DNA from: Planctomycetota bacterium
GTDB taxonomy: Bacteria; Planctomycetota; UBA1135; GCA-002686595
DNA length: 47,319 nucleotides
Direction of reading: 5' to 3'
Assembly (NCBI GenBank): GCA_016779225.1
Contig: JADHNZ010000025.1
Span: forward strand, 1 to 47,319
The position numbers and the translations under genes are program-made. Below are positions 1 through 8,002 of the stretch, one piece after another. Every line of letters starts with the position of its first letter. Within the stretch, counting starts at the first letter, position 1. Under the pieces are notes generated by a model. The model was not told the DNA's origin and did not search any database. It saw nothing but the letters and a program-made list of their open reading frames with translations.

Positions 1-2018
1 CGCAGCGTCGGCACGCGCCCCTCGTCGAACCGGTACCCCTGGAATCGATACCCGTGCTGCCACGGGTAGGTCGGGTCGGGGTTCACGCGCACCTCCTTGG
101 TGCGCAGGGGCATCAGGGGCCAGGCCTCGTTCGGGTTCCCCAGCCGGACGAACGCCGTGTCCCGCGCAAGGTCCTCCGTCCGCTCGCGCGGATTGAAGTC
201 CCCGGCCCCCTGGCCGTTCCAGTTCACCGACACGAACCGCCCGCGCCAGAGAGCCGCCAGGGCCCCGTTGTGCGCGTCGAACGCGTAGTGCAGGCCCATG
301 GGCGAGCCCACCGCGATCCCGCGGAAGCCGGCCACGCGGCTGCGGCCGCGGTAGAGGCGCGGGAACTCCCCCACCTCGAGGTCCCAGTTCGGACGGCTCA
401 GGCCCTCGGGCTGGGGCGCGCTCGTGCCCAGCGAGAGCACATGCCACAGCGCCTCGATCTGCGCCTCCGTGTCGCCGTCCAGGATCCCCTGGTGCGCAGC
501 GATCCCATCGGCCCAAGACTCGGGCATCACGATCCCCGGCCGGAAGCCGCTCGGGTCGAGCAGGAAGTCGTGGAACCAGGCCGGCTGCAGGCGGTCATAG
601 GTCCCGATCAGGTCCGGCCCCTGGAAGGCGATGGCCTCGAGCCCGTTCCAGGTGTGGCAGCTCACGCACGCCAGTCCCTTGATGCCCAGCAGCTCCCGCC
701 CCGCGTCGCGCAGCTCACGCTGCCGCTCACCGCTCGGCTTCTCGTAGACGCGCTCGGGCCGCGCGTCCTCGGAGGCCAGCAGCGCCGGCAGGTGATCCAG
801 GTGCTCCCAGCCGAAGCGCGGCATCCGCACGCCCATGTACGGGCGCACCCCCGCGCCCTCCGCCAGGACGCGCTCAAGCCAGGGCTCGATGAGCTTGCCG
901 CCCACGCCGTCGAGCGGCGGAGGGAAGCGCGCCGGATCCCCGAGGTCGGGGATCTCGGTGGTGAACCAGCCGTCGAGACGCGTGTCCCGCGCCCCCACGC
1001 CCTCGCGCGCGTGGCACGCCGTGCAGCGGCGCTCGGTGAGGGTGATGGCGAGGCGATCCCCCGCCGTGAGCTCCGCGTCGAGGGAAGCCGCCGCGGCCCG
1101 CAGGGCCTCTCGCTGGGCGTCGTCGAAGCCGAAGTCCGGAGCGCCCCCGGCGAAGCCGTTGGAGCTGGGAGCGCTCGCAAGGCAGCCGCCGCCAAGATCC
1201 CCCCGCGCCGCGCCCACATCCCGCGCCTGCGCAGGGCCAACGAGCCCGTGGCAGCTCGCGCAGCCCGCGGACTCCCACAGCAGCCGTCCCTTGACGACCA
1301 GCTCGGGCCGCGCCTCGACCGAGGCGCTCTCCCACGGCGCATCGGACCCATCCAGGAGGTACGCGGCCACATCAGCCGCCTCCTCCCGCGAGAGGTGCAG
1401 ATCCGGCATGAGCCCGCCCGGCCTGTGGGTCAGCGGCCGCAGCAGGAAGTCCGCCAGGCCCCACCCCGTGTACTTGGCGCCGAGTCCATCGAGGGAGACG
1501 GACCGCTCCGGAGCCACCGGCGCGTCCCCCAGCTCGCTCTCCTCCCGCGCGCCGTGGCACGCAAAGCACCCCACCTCGTGGAACACCCGCGCCCCGGCGC
1601 GCGCGTCCCCGGCCTCCAGCGGCGTGAGAGCCCCCCGCGTCGCGGCGAGGAACTCCGCCAGGGCCTCGCCGCTCTCAGCCCGCGCCTCGGCGGTCTGTCC
1701 CCCCCACGGGTCCGGCATCCGCCCCTCCGGGTGCACGCCGAGCGGATCCGCCAGGAACGCCTCGAGCCACCCACGCTGCAGGCGCTCGCTCGCCAGCGCG
1801 AGGTCCGGCCCCTCGATCCGCCCCGCCGCGGCGAGATCGGCATGGCAGGCCGCGCAGTTGCGCTCGGCCATCAGCACGCGGCTCGCGGGGCCGGCGGCGG
1901 CGTCCCGCGCGGCAGCATCCGCCGTCCGCGCGATCGAGGCGTGAGAGGTGCCCACGATCCCGTGGGCATCCGCAGCGGAGCCGCCCGCGAGGAGCAGCAG
2001 CAGGAGCAGGGCGGCCAT
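1..2018 (-). CDS. Secreted pentaheme c-type cytochrome (3' end outside window)
   Basis: Exported electron-transfer protein, 672 codons visible with no stop before the window edge. Reading the minus strand from the ATG at 2018 gives a signal peptide (MAALLLLLLLAGGSAADA) and five CxxCH heme-binding motifs with their first Cys near residues 55 (NCAACH), 151 (GCFACHG), 253 (GCASCHG), 332 (RCTACH) and 451 (ACVSCH). The roughly 80-120-residue spacing, and recurring downstream 'MPDPWG', 'MPDLHLS', 'MPRFGW', 'MPESWADG' segments that supply plausible Met ligands, indicate tandem monoheme cytochrome c domains rather than one compact multiheme fold. The region after residue 480 has no CxxCH and is not recognised. 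It is transcribed divergently from the oxidoreductase at 2153. A TATGGT hexamer 8 nt before the ATG suggests a leaderless start. Heme binding is certain from the motifs; the physiological partner is unknown. Confidence 0.88.
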   Translation of the reverse strand, partial: MAALLLLLLLAGGSAADAHGIVGTSHASIARTADAAARDAAAGPASRVLMAERNCAACHADLAAAGRIEGPDLALASERLQRGWLEAFLADPLGVHPEGRMPDPWGGQTAEARAESGEALAEFLAATRGALTPLEAGDARAGARVFHEVGCFACHGAREESELGDAPVAPERSVSLDGLGAKYTGWGLADFLLRPLTHRPGGLMPDLHLSREEAADVAAYLLDGSDAPWESASVEARPELVVKGRLLWESAGCASCHGLVGPAQARDVGAARGDLGGGCLASAPSSNGFAGGAPDFGFDDAQREALRAAAASLDAELTAGDRLAITLTERRCTACHAREGVGARDTRLDGWFTTEIPDLGDPARFPPPLDGVGGKLIEPWLERVLAEGAGVRPYMGVRMPRFGWEHLDHLPALLASEDARPERVYEKPSGERQRELRDAGRELLGIKGLACVSCHTWNGLEAIAFQGPDLIGTYDRLQPAWFHDFLLDPSGFRPGIVMPESWADGIAAHQGILDGDTEAQIEALWHVLSLGTSAPQPEGLSRPNWDLEVGEFPRLYRGRSRVAGFRGIAVGSPMGLHYAFDAHNGALAALWRGRFVSVNWNGQGAGDFNPRERTEDLARDTAFVRLGNPNEAWPLMPLRTKEVRVNPDPTYPWQHGYRFQGYRFDEGRVPTL

Positions 2019-2026
2019 CGGACACC

Positions 2027-2032
2027 ACCATA
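2027..2032 (-). promoter_or_regulatory. Candidate -10 element (TATGGT) of cytochrome gene
   Basis: TAnnnT hexamer ending 8 nt before the cytochrome ATG at 2018, so transcription would begin at or next to the start codon. No Shine-Dalgarno lies between them and no clear -35 is visible. Confidence 0.4.
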
Positions 2033-2152
2033 GGGCTCGCGCGCGGCGCCTCGCTGGCGAAACGGGCGCTGCCCCGAGCGCGTCCTTGGCGGGCCGTGCA
2101 AGCGCCGCCATGCTTGGGACCGAGGCCCTGAGGAGGGCCTCCCCACGAGCCC

Positions 2153-3418
2153 ATGACGCCCCCCCTCACTCGCCGTGCGTTCCATCTGGGCGCGGCCGCC
2201 TCCGCCCTGTCCGCCTGGTCGCCGGCTGTCGCCCTTGGGCGCCAGGAGCCCAGTCCCGTGCGGGTCGCCGTGATCGGCCCGGGCAAGCGCGGCATGAACC
2301 TGATGCGCAACGCCTTCCTCGGCGGGGGCTTCCAGGTCACGGCCGTCTGCGATGTGGATGCGAATCGCCTCGCCGCCGCCAAGGCCCTCGCCGAGGAGCG
2401 CCAGCCGGGCACGGAGTGCTTTGCCACCACGCGCCATGAGGAGGCCATGGACCGAGCGGATGTGGACGCGGTGGTCATCGCCACGCCCGACCACTGGCAC
2501 GCCCACCAGATCCTCGACGCGGCGGCGCGCGGCAAGCACATCTACTGCGAGAAGCCCCTCACCCTCACCCTGCGCGAGGCCCAGCTGGCGATCCCCGCCG
2601 TGCGCAAGGCCGGCGTGGTGTTCCAGACCGGCAGCCAGCAGCGCACCGAGTTCAGCCAGCGGTTCGTCACCGCCTGCGAGATGGTCCGCAATGGCCGCCT
2701 TGGAGACATCCTCACCGTGCATGTGGGCGTGGGCGATCCGGCCGTGGCCTGTGACCTGCCCGCCGAGGAGCTCGAGCCGGGCCTCGACTGGGACCGCTGG
2801 CTCGGCCCGGCGCCCGCGCGGCCCTACCACTCCGACCTGAGCCCGCGCGGGGTGCACGGGCACTATCCCTCGTGGCGGCGCTACTGGGAGTACGCGGGTG
2901 GAGGCCTCGCGGACATGGGCGCGCACCACTTCGACATCGCCATGTGGGGGCTGCGCCGCGACGGCAGCGGCCCGACCCAGGTCCATCCGCCCTCCGTCCA
3001 CGGCGCTCGCACCGGCGCCTCGGTCGTCTTCGACGACGGCGTGCGCATGGTGCACGGCGGCATGAGCGGCACGACCTTCATCGGCACCCAGGGCGTGCTC
3101 CCCGTGGACCGCGGCCGCATCGACGCGTCCCCCGCGAGCATCCTGGAGGACCCCCTCCCCGAGGACGCCGAGCGCCTCCCCCGCCACCCGAGCCACGCCC
3201 AGGACTGGCTCCAGGCCATCCGCGGCGAGGGCCCCACCACCTGCCCGGTCGAGGTCGGCGCGGGCAGCGTCGCCATCTGCCACCTCCTGAACCTCACCTA
3301 CCGCCTCGGCCGCCCCCTCACCTGGGACCCCGACCGCTGGGAGTTCCCCGACGACGCCGAGGCCAACGCCCTCCTCGACTATGAGCGCCGCGAGGGATAC
3401 GAGCTGCCGGGGAGCTGA
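2153..3418 (+). CDS. Tat-exported GFO/IDH/MocA-family oxidoreductase
   Basis: NAD(P)-dependent oxidoreductase, probably acting on a sugar, inositol or related polyol in the periplasm. The 421-residue protein begins with a twin-arginine signal (R7-R8 in TRRAFHLG, then an Ala-rich hydrophobic stretch). The Rossmann dinucleotide motif GPGKRG is at 42-47, the family motif EKP at 133-135, and a GAHHFDIAMWG segment around 256-266 carries the His/Asp residues expected near the active site. Length and architecture match the many Tat-dependent paralogues of planctomycetes. The ATG at 2153 is chosen because it places the RR motif correctly. A GAGG/GGAGG-like stretch lies about 15-20 nt upstream. Substrate cannot be read from sequence. 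It diverges from the cytochrome gene, which may or may not be functionally linked. Confidence 0.92.
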   Translation: MTPPLTRRAFHLGAAASALSAWSPAVALGRQEPSPVRVAVIGPGKRGMNLMRNAFLGGGFQVTAVCDVDANRLAAAKALAEERQPGTECFATTRHEEAMDRADVDAVVIATPDHWHAHQILDAAARGKHIYCEKPLTLTLREAQLAIPAVRKAGVVFQTGSQQRTEFSQRFVTACEMVRNGRLGDILTVHVGVGDPAVACDLPAEELEPGLDWDRWLGPAPARPYHSDLSPRGVHGHYPSWRRYWEYAGGGLADMGAHHFDIAMWGLRRDGSGPTQVHPPSVHGARTGASVVFDDGVRMVHGGMSGTTFIGTQGVLPVDRGRIDASPASILEDPLPEDAERLPRHPSHAQDWLQAIRGEGPTTCPVEVGAGSVAICHLLNLTYRLGRPLTWDPDRWEFPDDAEANALLDYERREGYELPGS

Positions 3419-3446
3419 CCGCTTCCTCGCAATGGAGTCACAAGTG

Positions 3447-4823
3447 ATGCGTAGGACAGCACGGGTCTGGGTCTTCGTCACCGGAGCCCTCCTGCTCGCA
3501 CCGCTCACAGCGGCCGGCGAGCGCTTCCCCCTCGGCGCCCTTGGGGGGACTGGGGAGGTCGAGGTCGGAGAGGCGTGGGTCCGCGTGCACGAGGTCCAGG
3601 AGGGGAGCCCCCTGGCCCTCGCCGGCGTACAGGTGGAAGACCGGCTCGTGGGGCTCGGCGGCGTCCCGTTGCCGCCCCACGGCAAGGGGGTCGACGCGGG
3701 TGGGGACGGGCCGCAGCGCGCCTTGGGTCTCGCCCTCGACGGGGCGTGCGCCGTGGAGGATGCGGAGGCCCGCGTGCTGCGGTTCTCTGTGGTCCGCGGG
3801 GAGGAGGCCCTCCAGCTGACGGCCCGCCTGCCCCACCGCCCCGCGCTCGGGGCGGAGGATCCTGGCCCCGCGCGGGAGGCCCTGCGCGCGGCGGCGGCGG
3901 CCCAGCTCCGCAAGGGTCAGCGCCTCGTCGGAAAGTGGGAGGCGCCCGTGGGCCTCACGGGAGATCGGTGGATCACGGCGTGGGCCCTTGTTGCGCTGCT
4001 CGAGGCGGGCGCAGAGCCGGACGACGAGCAGCTCGCCCAGGCCGCGCGCTGGCTCGCGGGCCCCGACGAGCAGGCGTGGGTGAACGACGACCCCCTCACC
4101 AAGGGACCCGACAACCTCGGCAACTGGGCCCTCGCGGCGACCTGCGTCGCCCTCGCCGAGCACGACCTGGCCCGCGGAATGCACGAGTGGAAGCCGACCC
4201 TCGAGCGCTGCGCCGCGGCCCTCGCCGCCCGCTGTAGCGAAGAGGGGCGCTACGGCCACGATGTGATCACGGGCTACGACGGCAAGGGCCTCAATGTCAT
4301 CAACTGCCTGGCACACCTGGCGTGGGAGCGCTGCGAGGCTGCGGGCGCCGCGATCGACCGCGCGGCGTGGGACCGCTCCCTGGCGAGCCTGCGCGCCTCG
4401 ATCGATCCCAACGGGGGCATGCGCTACTGGACAATGAAGGGGACGGGCACGGGCGATGCCACCCTGCGGACCGCCTCGCTCGCGCTCGCCCTCGGACGGG
4501 CAGGGGAGGGCGACGAGTTCCTCGGCACGCTGCTCGACTACCTGGAGCGCCACCCCGCCCGGGCCCGCGAGGCGCATGCCATGGGCACCCCCGGCCTGAT
4601 GCTCACCCCCCACGCCCTGGCGACTCGTTCCCCGGAGGCCCGCCAGGCCTTCCTCGAGGAGTGGCGCTGGTACCTCGCCCTCATGCGCGGCCCCGACGAT
4701 CGCCTCCACTACATCGGGGGCAAGGGCAACAACGGCGGGGACTCCTACCTGGGCTTCGGTCAGGTGGCGGCGGTGACGGCCCTGATGATGCTGGCCGAGC
4801 CTAGGAAGCCGGCCGGGCACTGA
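3447..4823 (+). CDS. Exported PDZ-like plus alpha-toroid protein (DUF6288-like)
   Basis: Exported protein of 458 residues, function unknown. After a signal peptide (MRRTARVWVFVTGALLLAPLTAAG) comes a PDZ-like segment of about 70 residues ('VHEVQEGSPLALAGVQVEDR', typical of a PDZ carboxylate-binding fold), then an alpha-helical repeat region with motifs such as GPDNLGNWALAATC, GYDGKGLNVINCLAHLAW and NGGDSYLGFGQVAAV that look like the terpenoid-cyclase/prenyltransferase alpha-alpha toroid. From memory this architecture resembles planctomycete proteins annotated DUF6288. The ATG at 3447 is preferred over the in-frame ATG at 3381, which would overlap the previous gene and push the signal peptide inward; GGAG at 3435-3438 is suitably placed. 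It starts 28 nt after the oxidoreductase stop and is probably co-transcribed. No cyclase catalytic motif is evident. Confidence 0.85.
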   Translation: MRRTARVWVFVTGALLLAPLTAAGERFPLGALGGTGEVEVGEAWVRVHEVQEGSPLALAGVQVEDRLVGLGGVPLPPHGKGVDAGGDGPQRALGLALDGACAVEDAEARVLRFSVVRGEEALQLTARLPHRPALGAEDPGPAREALRAAAAAQLRKGQRLVGKWEAPVGLTGDRWITAWALVALLEAGAEPDDEQLAQAARWLAGPDEQAWVNDDPLTKGPDNLGNWALAATCVALAEHDLARGMHEWKPTLERCAAALAARCSEEGRYGHDVITGYDGKGLNVINCLAHLAWERCEAAGAAIDRAAWDRSLASLRASIDPNGGMRYWTMKGTGTGDATLRTASLALALGRAGEGDEFLGTLLDYLERHPARAREAHAMGTPGLMLTPHALATRSPEARQAFLEEWRWYLALMRGPDDRLHYIGGKGNNGGDSYLGFGQVAAVTALMMLAEPRKPAGH

Positions 4824-4859
4824 GAGAAGGCGGGCGCGAGGCCCAAGAAGCCCGACCCC

Positions 4860-4914
4860 GTGAGCCCGACCCAGCAAGCCCCGAAGACCGCCCGCAGAGG
4901 CGCGTAGGGCTCAC
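4860..4914. other. 8-bp inverted repeat downstream of the PDZ/toroid gene
   Basis: GTGAGCCC (4860-4867) and GGGCTCAC (4907-4914) can form an 8-bp stem around a 39-nt loop in the gap between 4823 and 4957. It could contribute to termination of the upstream unit, but the loop is long and there is no U-tract. Confidence 0.25.
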
Positions 4915-4942
4915 AGGCCTCAACCTGCGCCCTCCTGCCCCC

Positions 4943-4948
4943 TATCCT
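4943..4948 (+). promoter_or_regulatory. Candidate -10 element (TATCCT)
   Basis: TAnnnT hexamer ending 8 nt before the ATG at 4957, in a pyrimidine-rich stretch with no Shine-Dalgarno. With N17 spacing the -35 position reads TCAACC (three of six matches to TTGACA). A leaderless mRNA is likely if real. Confidence 0.4.
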
Positions 4949-4956
4949 CTATCCCC

Positions 4957-6114
4957 ATGGCTCCCGCGCCCCTGACTCGCCTCCTCTGCGCCCTCCCCCT
5001 CCTCGCTGCCTTCGCCTGCGGCCGGGCCGCCGGGCCCGAGGAGGACCCGCGCGACCCCGAGGCCGAGGCGGCCCTGGGCCGGGTCCTGCCTCCGGCCACC
5101 GAGGCGGTCGAGGCCATCTACCCCCCTCCTGGCGCTGAGCAGGGCGCCCTCGAGCGCGTGCAGCGGCTGCTGCGCGGAGGAGACTTCGACGACCTCCTGG
5201 AGAGCGTCCTCGTCGCGCTCGAGTACTCCGAGGCCGAGACGGCGCGCATGACCCTGCGCAACAACCGCATCGAGATGCGCGAGCTGACCGAGCGGATCCA
5301 GAAGCTGCGCGAGGAGTCCTTCGGCGCGCCCGAGGAGGTCGGCACCCTCGAGGGCCTCTACACCGACAGCAAGGAGGACCTCGAGGAGCAGCTCGAGGAC
5401 GCGAAGGAGCGCCTTGCCGAGCTGCGCGAGGCGGAGGTGGACCTGCGCCGCCGCTTCATCGAGGAGATGCGCCAGCTCGGCCTCGAGCTGGACGAGGAGG
5501 CCGTAGACACGCTGCTCGGAACGGCCACCGGCGAGGACTTCACCGACCTCGTCGTCGCAACCCACACGGTGCGCAAGATCGCCGTGCAGCTCGAGCGGCT
5601 AGCCGCCGAGCCCGACGCGCCCCCCACCGCCGCGCGCCGCTACTACGGCGTCTACCTGGTGATGCTGCGCGCGATGGAGCACCTGCATGTGACCTTCGTG
5701 GAGCGCATCGAGGAGGACCTCGTCCCGCGCCTGGCGGAGCTCTCCGCCGAGGCCGCGAAGCTGATCGAGCGCGCCAACGCACGCGAGGCCGAGGGAGGTG
5801 ATCCCGCCCTCGCCGCCCAGAACCGCCAGGCCAACGAGCTGACCATCCGCGCCTGCGAGCTCTACACCGAGTTCCTCATCCAGCAGGGCGCCCATGTGGG
5901 CAGCCGCATCGAGGGCCTGCGCTCCAGCATCGAGGACGCCGAGGTCACCTACGCGACCCTGAGCATCTCGAGTGAGGTCGCCGCCATGATCCGCAGCGGC
6001 CTGCAGGACCTCGACGCCCTGCTCCAGCTCGAGCCTCCGCAGATGGCGCGCCTCGAGACCCCCGAGCTCCGTGAGGAGTTCCGGCGGCTCTCGGAGCGCA
6101 TGGTCCAGCCGTGA
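4957..6114 (+). CDS. Probable lipoprotein with long coiled coils, unknown function
   Basis: 385-residue exported protein not recognised as a named family. The N-terminus (MAPAPLTRLLCALPLLAAFACG) is a signal peptide with a Cys at residue 21 preceded by Ala-Phe-Ala, a weak lipobox, so lipidation is possible but not certain. The rest is almost entirely charged and helical. Residues about 85-175 are heptad-rich (EMRELTERIQKLREESFG, then EEQLEDAKERLAELREAEVD), predicting a long coiled coil, followed by further helices. There are no enzymatic motifs. A periplasmic structural or scaffolding role is only a guess. The start ATG follows a close TAnnnT hexamer. The stop TGA overlaps the GTG start of the acetyltransferase remnant. 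Confidence 0.8.
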   Translation: MAPAPLTRLLCALPLLAAFACGRAAGPEEDPRDPEAEAALGRVLPPATEAVEAIYPPPGAEQGALERVQRLLRGGDFDDLLESVLVALEYSEAETARMTLRNNRIEMRELTERIQKLREESFGAPEEVGTLEGLYTDSKEDLEEQLEDAKERLAELREAEVDLRRRFIEEMRQLGLELDEEAVDTLLGTATGEDFTDLVVATHTVRKIAVQLERLAAEPDAPPTAARRYYGVYLVMLRAMEHLHVTFVERIEEDLVPRLAELSAEAAKLIERANAREAEGGDPALAAQNRQANELTIRACELYTEFLIQQGAHVGSRIEGLRSSIEDAEVTYATLSISSEVAAMIRSGLQDLDALLQLEPPQMARLETPELREEFRRLSERMVQP

Positions 6115-6533
6115 CGGCCGGCAGCTCCGCCGGCGAGTCACCAGCCGGCTCGGACGAGCTCCGGCTCCAGGAGGAGCCCCCGACGGTGGAGGACGTGATC
6201 GCCCTGCTCGCGAGGCACCTCGCCTTCGCCCGGGGCTGCACCCCTCCCGAGGACACGCACGCCCTCGACCCGGAGGCGCTCCAGGACCCCGCCGTCGACT
6301 TCTTCACCGCACGCAGAGAGGCACTCCAAGCCGCCTCAGCGCCCAGACGGCTCGGGGATCGACACGTCGTCGACCCCGAGCTCCCAGAGAGGCTTGCCGG
6401 ACGCGCCCGAGACGCAGCGAAGCCGGCCGGAGCGCAGGATGGCGCCGTGCCACCACCAGTCGCAGGTGCCGACCACGACCTCCTTCACCCCGTCGCCGTC
6501 GCGGTCGTCGAGCAGGGCGATGCTGGCCCCTGA
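6111..6533 (+). pseudogene. Truncated GNAT N-acetyltransferase remnant
   Basis: The reading frame opens with a GTG at 6111 that overlaps the TGA of the previous gene (GTGA), a normal coupled arrangement. Residues about 17-70 resemble the N-terminus of a GNAT acetyltransferase: 'TVEDVIALLARHLAFARGC', then TPPEDTHALDPEAL and VDFFTARR, the strands and helices that precede the family's 'G.LLGVGAL' strand. Immediately after FFTARR the resemblance stops. The acetyl-CoA-binding region (about 100 residues, with the R/QxxGxG/A loop) is absent, and the frame runs into the antisense 3' end of the FG-GAP gene, which ends at 6336. I infer a gene truncated near 6315-6335 by deletion or replacement. Homology covers only about 6111-6320; the remainder of the frame is junk. 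Confidence 0.6.
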
Positions 6534-7766
6534 GCTCATGCCGCCGTCGGACAGCTGCAGGGTCCAGAGGGGCTCGCCCGTCCGGCCGGAGAGAGCGAGG
6601 ACCTCCACGACGAAGGGCCCCACGGTCCCCCCGACCAGCAGATCGTCCGCGCCGTCGCCATCCAGGTCCCCGGCCGGCCAGGTCCCATAGCCGTAGCTGA
6701 AGCCCTTCCGGTAGTCGCCGGTCGCGCCGGAGCCCAGACTCCAGGCCCGGGGCTCCGCGGGCTCACCCGCCTCGCTCGACCCTCCTCGGGACAGGGCCCA
6801 GAGGCGCGTCTCGCCGCCCGCCTCCAGCTGCACCACGAGGTCCGCGGCGCCATCCCCATCCAGGTCCCCCGCGGGACCCGCCCGCAGGGGGACGACCGGG
6901 ACTGGACTGGACTCTCCCTCGCCCTGGAACGGAGTCGGCCAGACCTTCGACAGTTCGAACCGCTGCTCGTGTTGGAAGCTGCTCCAGCGCGAGCCCTCGG
7001 CCATCGAGCCCGTCAGGAGGAGGCGCGCCTCGTCCCCCGCGAGGACGCCGTCGGTCAGGCCGTCCCCGTCGAGATCGCCGACCGCGTGGAAGGGGCGCCC
7101 TTCGTCGGTCCAGGGGTGGCCTCCGAGCAACGCTCCTCCTCGGCCAGCCCGCACCTCGAGGTGCTCTCCGCTGAGCAGGACGTCCGCCGCTCCGTCCCCA
7201 TCGAGGTCCCCTATCGCATGCACCTGGGAGTGGGGCCGATCGAAGGAGCCGAGGAGGGCGCCGTTGGCGCCCGAGCGCACCTCCGTGCGCAGGTCCTGCT
7301 CGTAGCCGACGAGCACGTCCCCCACGCCGTCGCCGTCCACGTCTCCCGCGGACCTGAGGTCGTGTCCGAAGTGGCGCCGGCCCGCCTCGCCACTCCACAC
7401 CTGGAGCACCTCGCGGCTGGCACCCGAGAGCACGAGGACGTGCCCCGCACTGACCTCGACCCGGCTCGCGGTCGGCGCTCCGACCGCGAGGTCTCGGACG
7501 CCGTCCCCGTCCACGTCGTGGAGCGTGAGGAGCGCGCGGCCGAAGCGATCGCCTCCCCCTTCGGGCACGGGACCGAGGTCGGCCACCGACAGCGGTCGGG
7601 TCGAGCCCGCAAAGGCCGGCCCGGCACCAAGGGGAAGGAGGCTGCTCGGGGACGAAGGGCCTGCTGCGAGTGCCGGGACGCCGAGGATCAGGGAGGGGAG
7701 GATCAGGGAGGGGAGGATCAGGGAGGGGAGGATCAGGGAGGGGAGGAGCACGGCGGGGAGGATCAT
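6336..7766 (-). CDS. Exported FG-GAP/VCBS-repeat protein
   Basis: Predicted secreted seven-bladed beta-propeller, 476 residues. Seven calcium-binding FG-GAP cores of the form D-x-DGDG-x-x-D/E are visible: DVDGDGVRDL, DVDGDGVGDV, DLDGDGAADV, DLDGDGLTDG, DLDGDGAADL, DLDGDGADDL and DRDGDGVKEV. Such propellers usually mediate adhesion or protein contacts; no catalytic domain accompanies them. The N-terminal hydrophobic segment is unusual: it is a tandem repeat of a five-residue unit (ILPSL) encoded by a 15-bp DNA repeat that continues through and upstream of the start codon. The ATG at 7766 is used because it is the only clear start ahead of the hydrophobic region. There is no Shine-Dalgarno, and the frame stays open upstream (IAVLLILHS), so the true start is uncertain. 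Its 3' end truncates the neighbouring GNAT gene. Confidence 0.85.
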   Translation of the reverse strand: MILPAVLLPSLILPSLILPSLILPSLILGVPALAAGPSSPSSLLPLGAGPAFAGSTRPLSVADLGPVPEGGGDRFGRALLTLHDVDGDGVRDLAVGAPTASRVEVSAGHVLVLSGASREVLQVWSGEAGRRHFGHDLRSAGDVDGDGVGDVLVGYEQDLRTEVRSGANGALLGSFDRPHSQVHAIGDLDGDGAADVLLSGEHLEVRAGRGGALLGGHPWTDEGRPFHAVGDLDGDGLTDGVLAGDEARLLLTGSMAEGSRWSSFQHEQRFELSKVWPTPFQGEGESSPVPVVPLRAGPAGDLDGDGAADLVVQLEAGGETRLWALSRGGSSEAGEPAEPRAWSLGSGATGDYRKGFSYGYGTWPAGDLDGDGADDLLVGGTVGPFVVEVLALSGRTGEPLWTLQLSDGGMSSGASIALLDDRDGDGVKEVVVGTCDWWWHGAILRSGRLRCVSGASGKPLWELGVDDVSIPEPSGR

Positions 7767-7787
7767 CGAGTGGAGGATCAGGAGAAC
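7683..7787. repeat. 15-bp tandem repeat encoding the signal peptide
   Basis: Unit gaggatcagggaggg (plus strand). Four perfect copies occupy 7683-7697, 7698-7712, 7713-7727 and 7728-7742, then three degenerate units follow at 7743-7757, 7758-7772 and 7773-7787. On the minus strand it encodes the hydrophobic core of the FG-GAP protein's signal sequence. The array spans the start codon at 7764-7766. Confidence 0.92.
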
Positions 7788-7990
7788 GGCGATTCGGGTG
7801 ACGGGCGGCGCTGAAGGCCACTGGGGACTTCGGCGCGAACCCGCGCGATCCGCACGGGTTCCGCAGCGGTTCGCCTTCCCCCGTTTCAGTGATAAGCAGA
7901 TCCTGCGAAGGAGTTCCAGCAGCCAGCCTCGGAAACTCCCACCCTGGTCCCCGCCGCACGTTCCGCCGACCGTGCTCGGCAGCGGCCCTC

Positions 7991-7996
7991 TAAGCT
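7991..7996 (+). promoter_or_regulatory. Candidate -10 element (TAAGCT)
   Basis: TAnnnT hexamer ending 6 nt before the ATG at 8003, placing the expected transcription start on the start codon itself. No Shine-Dalgarno is present in the intervening CTGAAG. A GAC triplet about 20 nt upstream is the only hint of a -35. Confidence 0.42.
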
Positions 7997-8002
7997 CTGA
8001 AG

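Noticed and set aside
54..2033. 659-codon plus-strand open frame opposite the cytochrome gene
   Set aside because: It is the mirror of the minus-strand cytochrome, which has five CxxCH motifs and a signal peptide. The plus frame is Arg/Pro/Ala/His-rich with no motif, as expected from antisense of GC-rich codons.
3381..3446. Upstream ATG for the PDZ/toroid gene
   Set aside because: It lies inside the oxidoreductase coding region and would place 22 hydrophilic residues before a clear signal peptide; the GGAG at 3435-3438 fits the ATG at 3447.
6321..6533. C-terminal half of the 140-codon frame as genuine coding sequence
   Set aside because: It is antisense to the FG-GAP repeats and shows no resemblance to the GNAT core expected after FFTARR.
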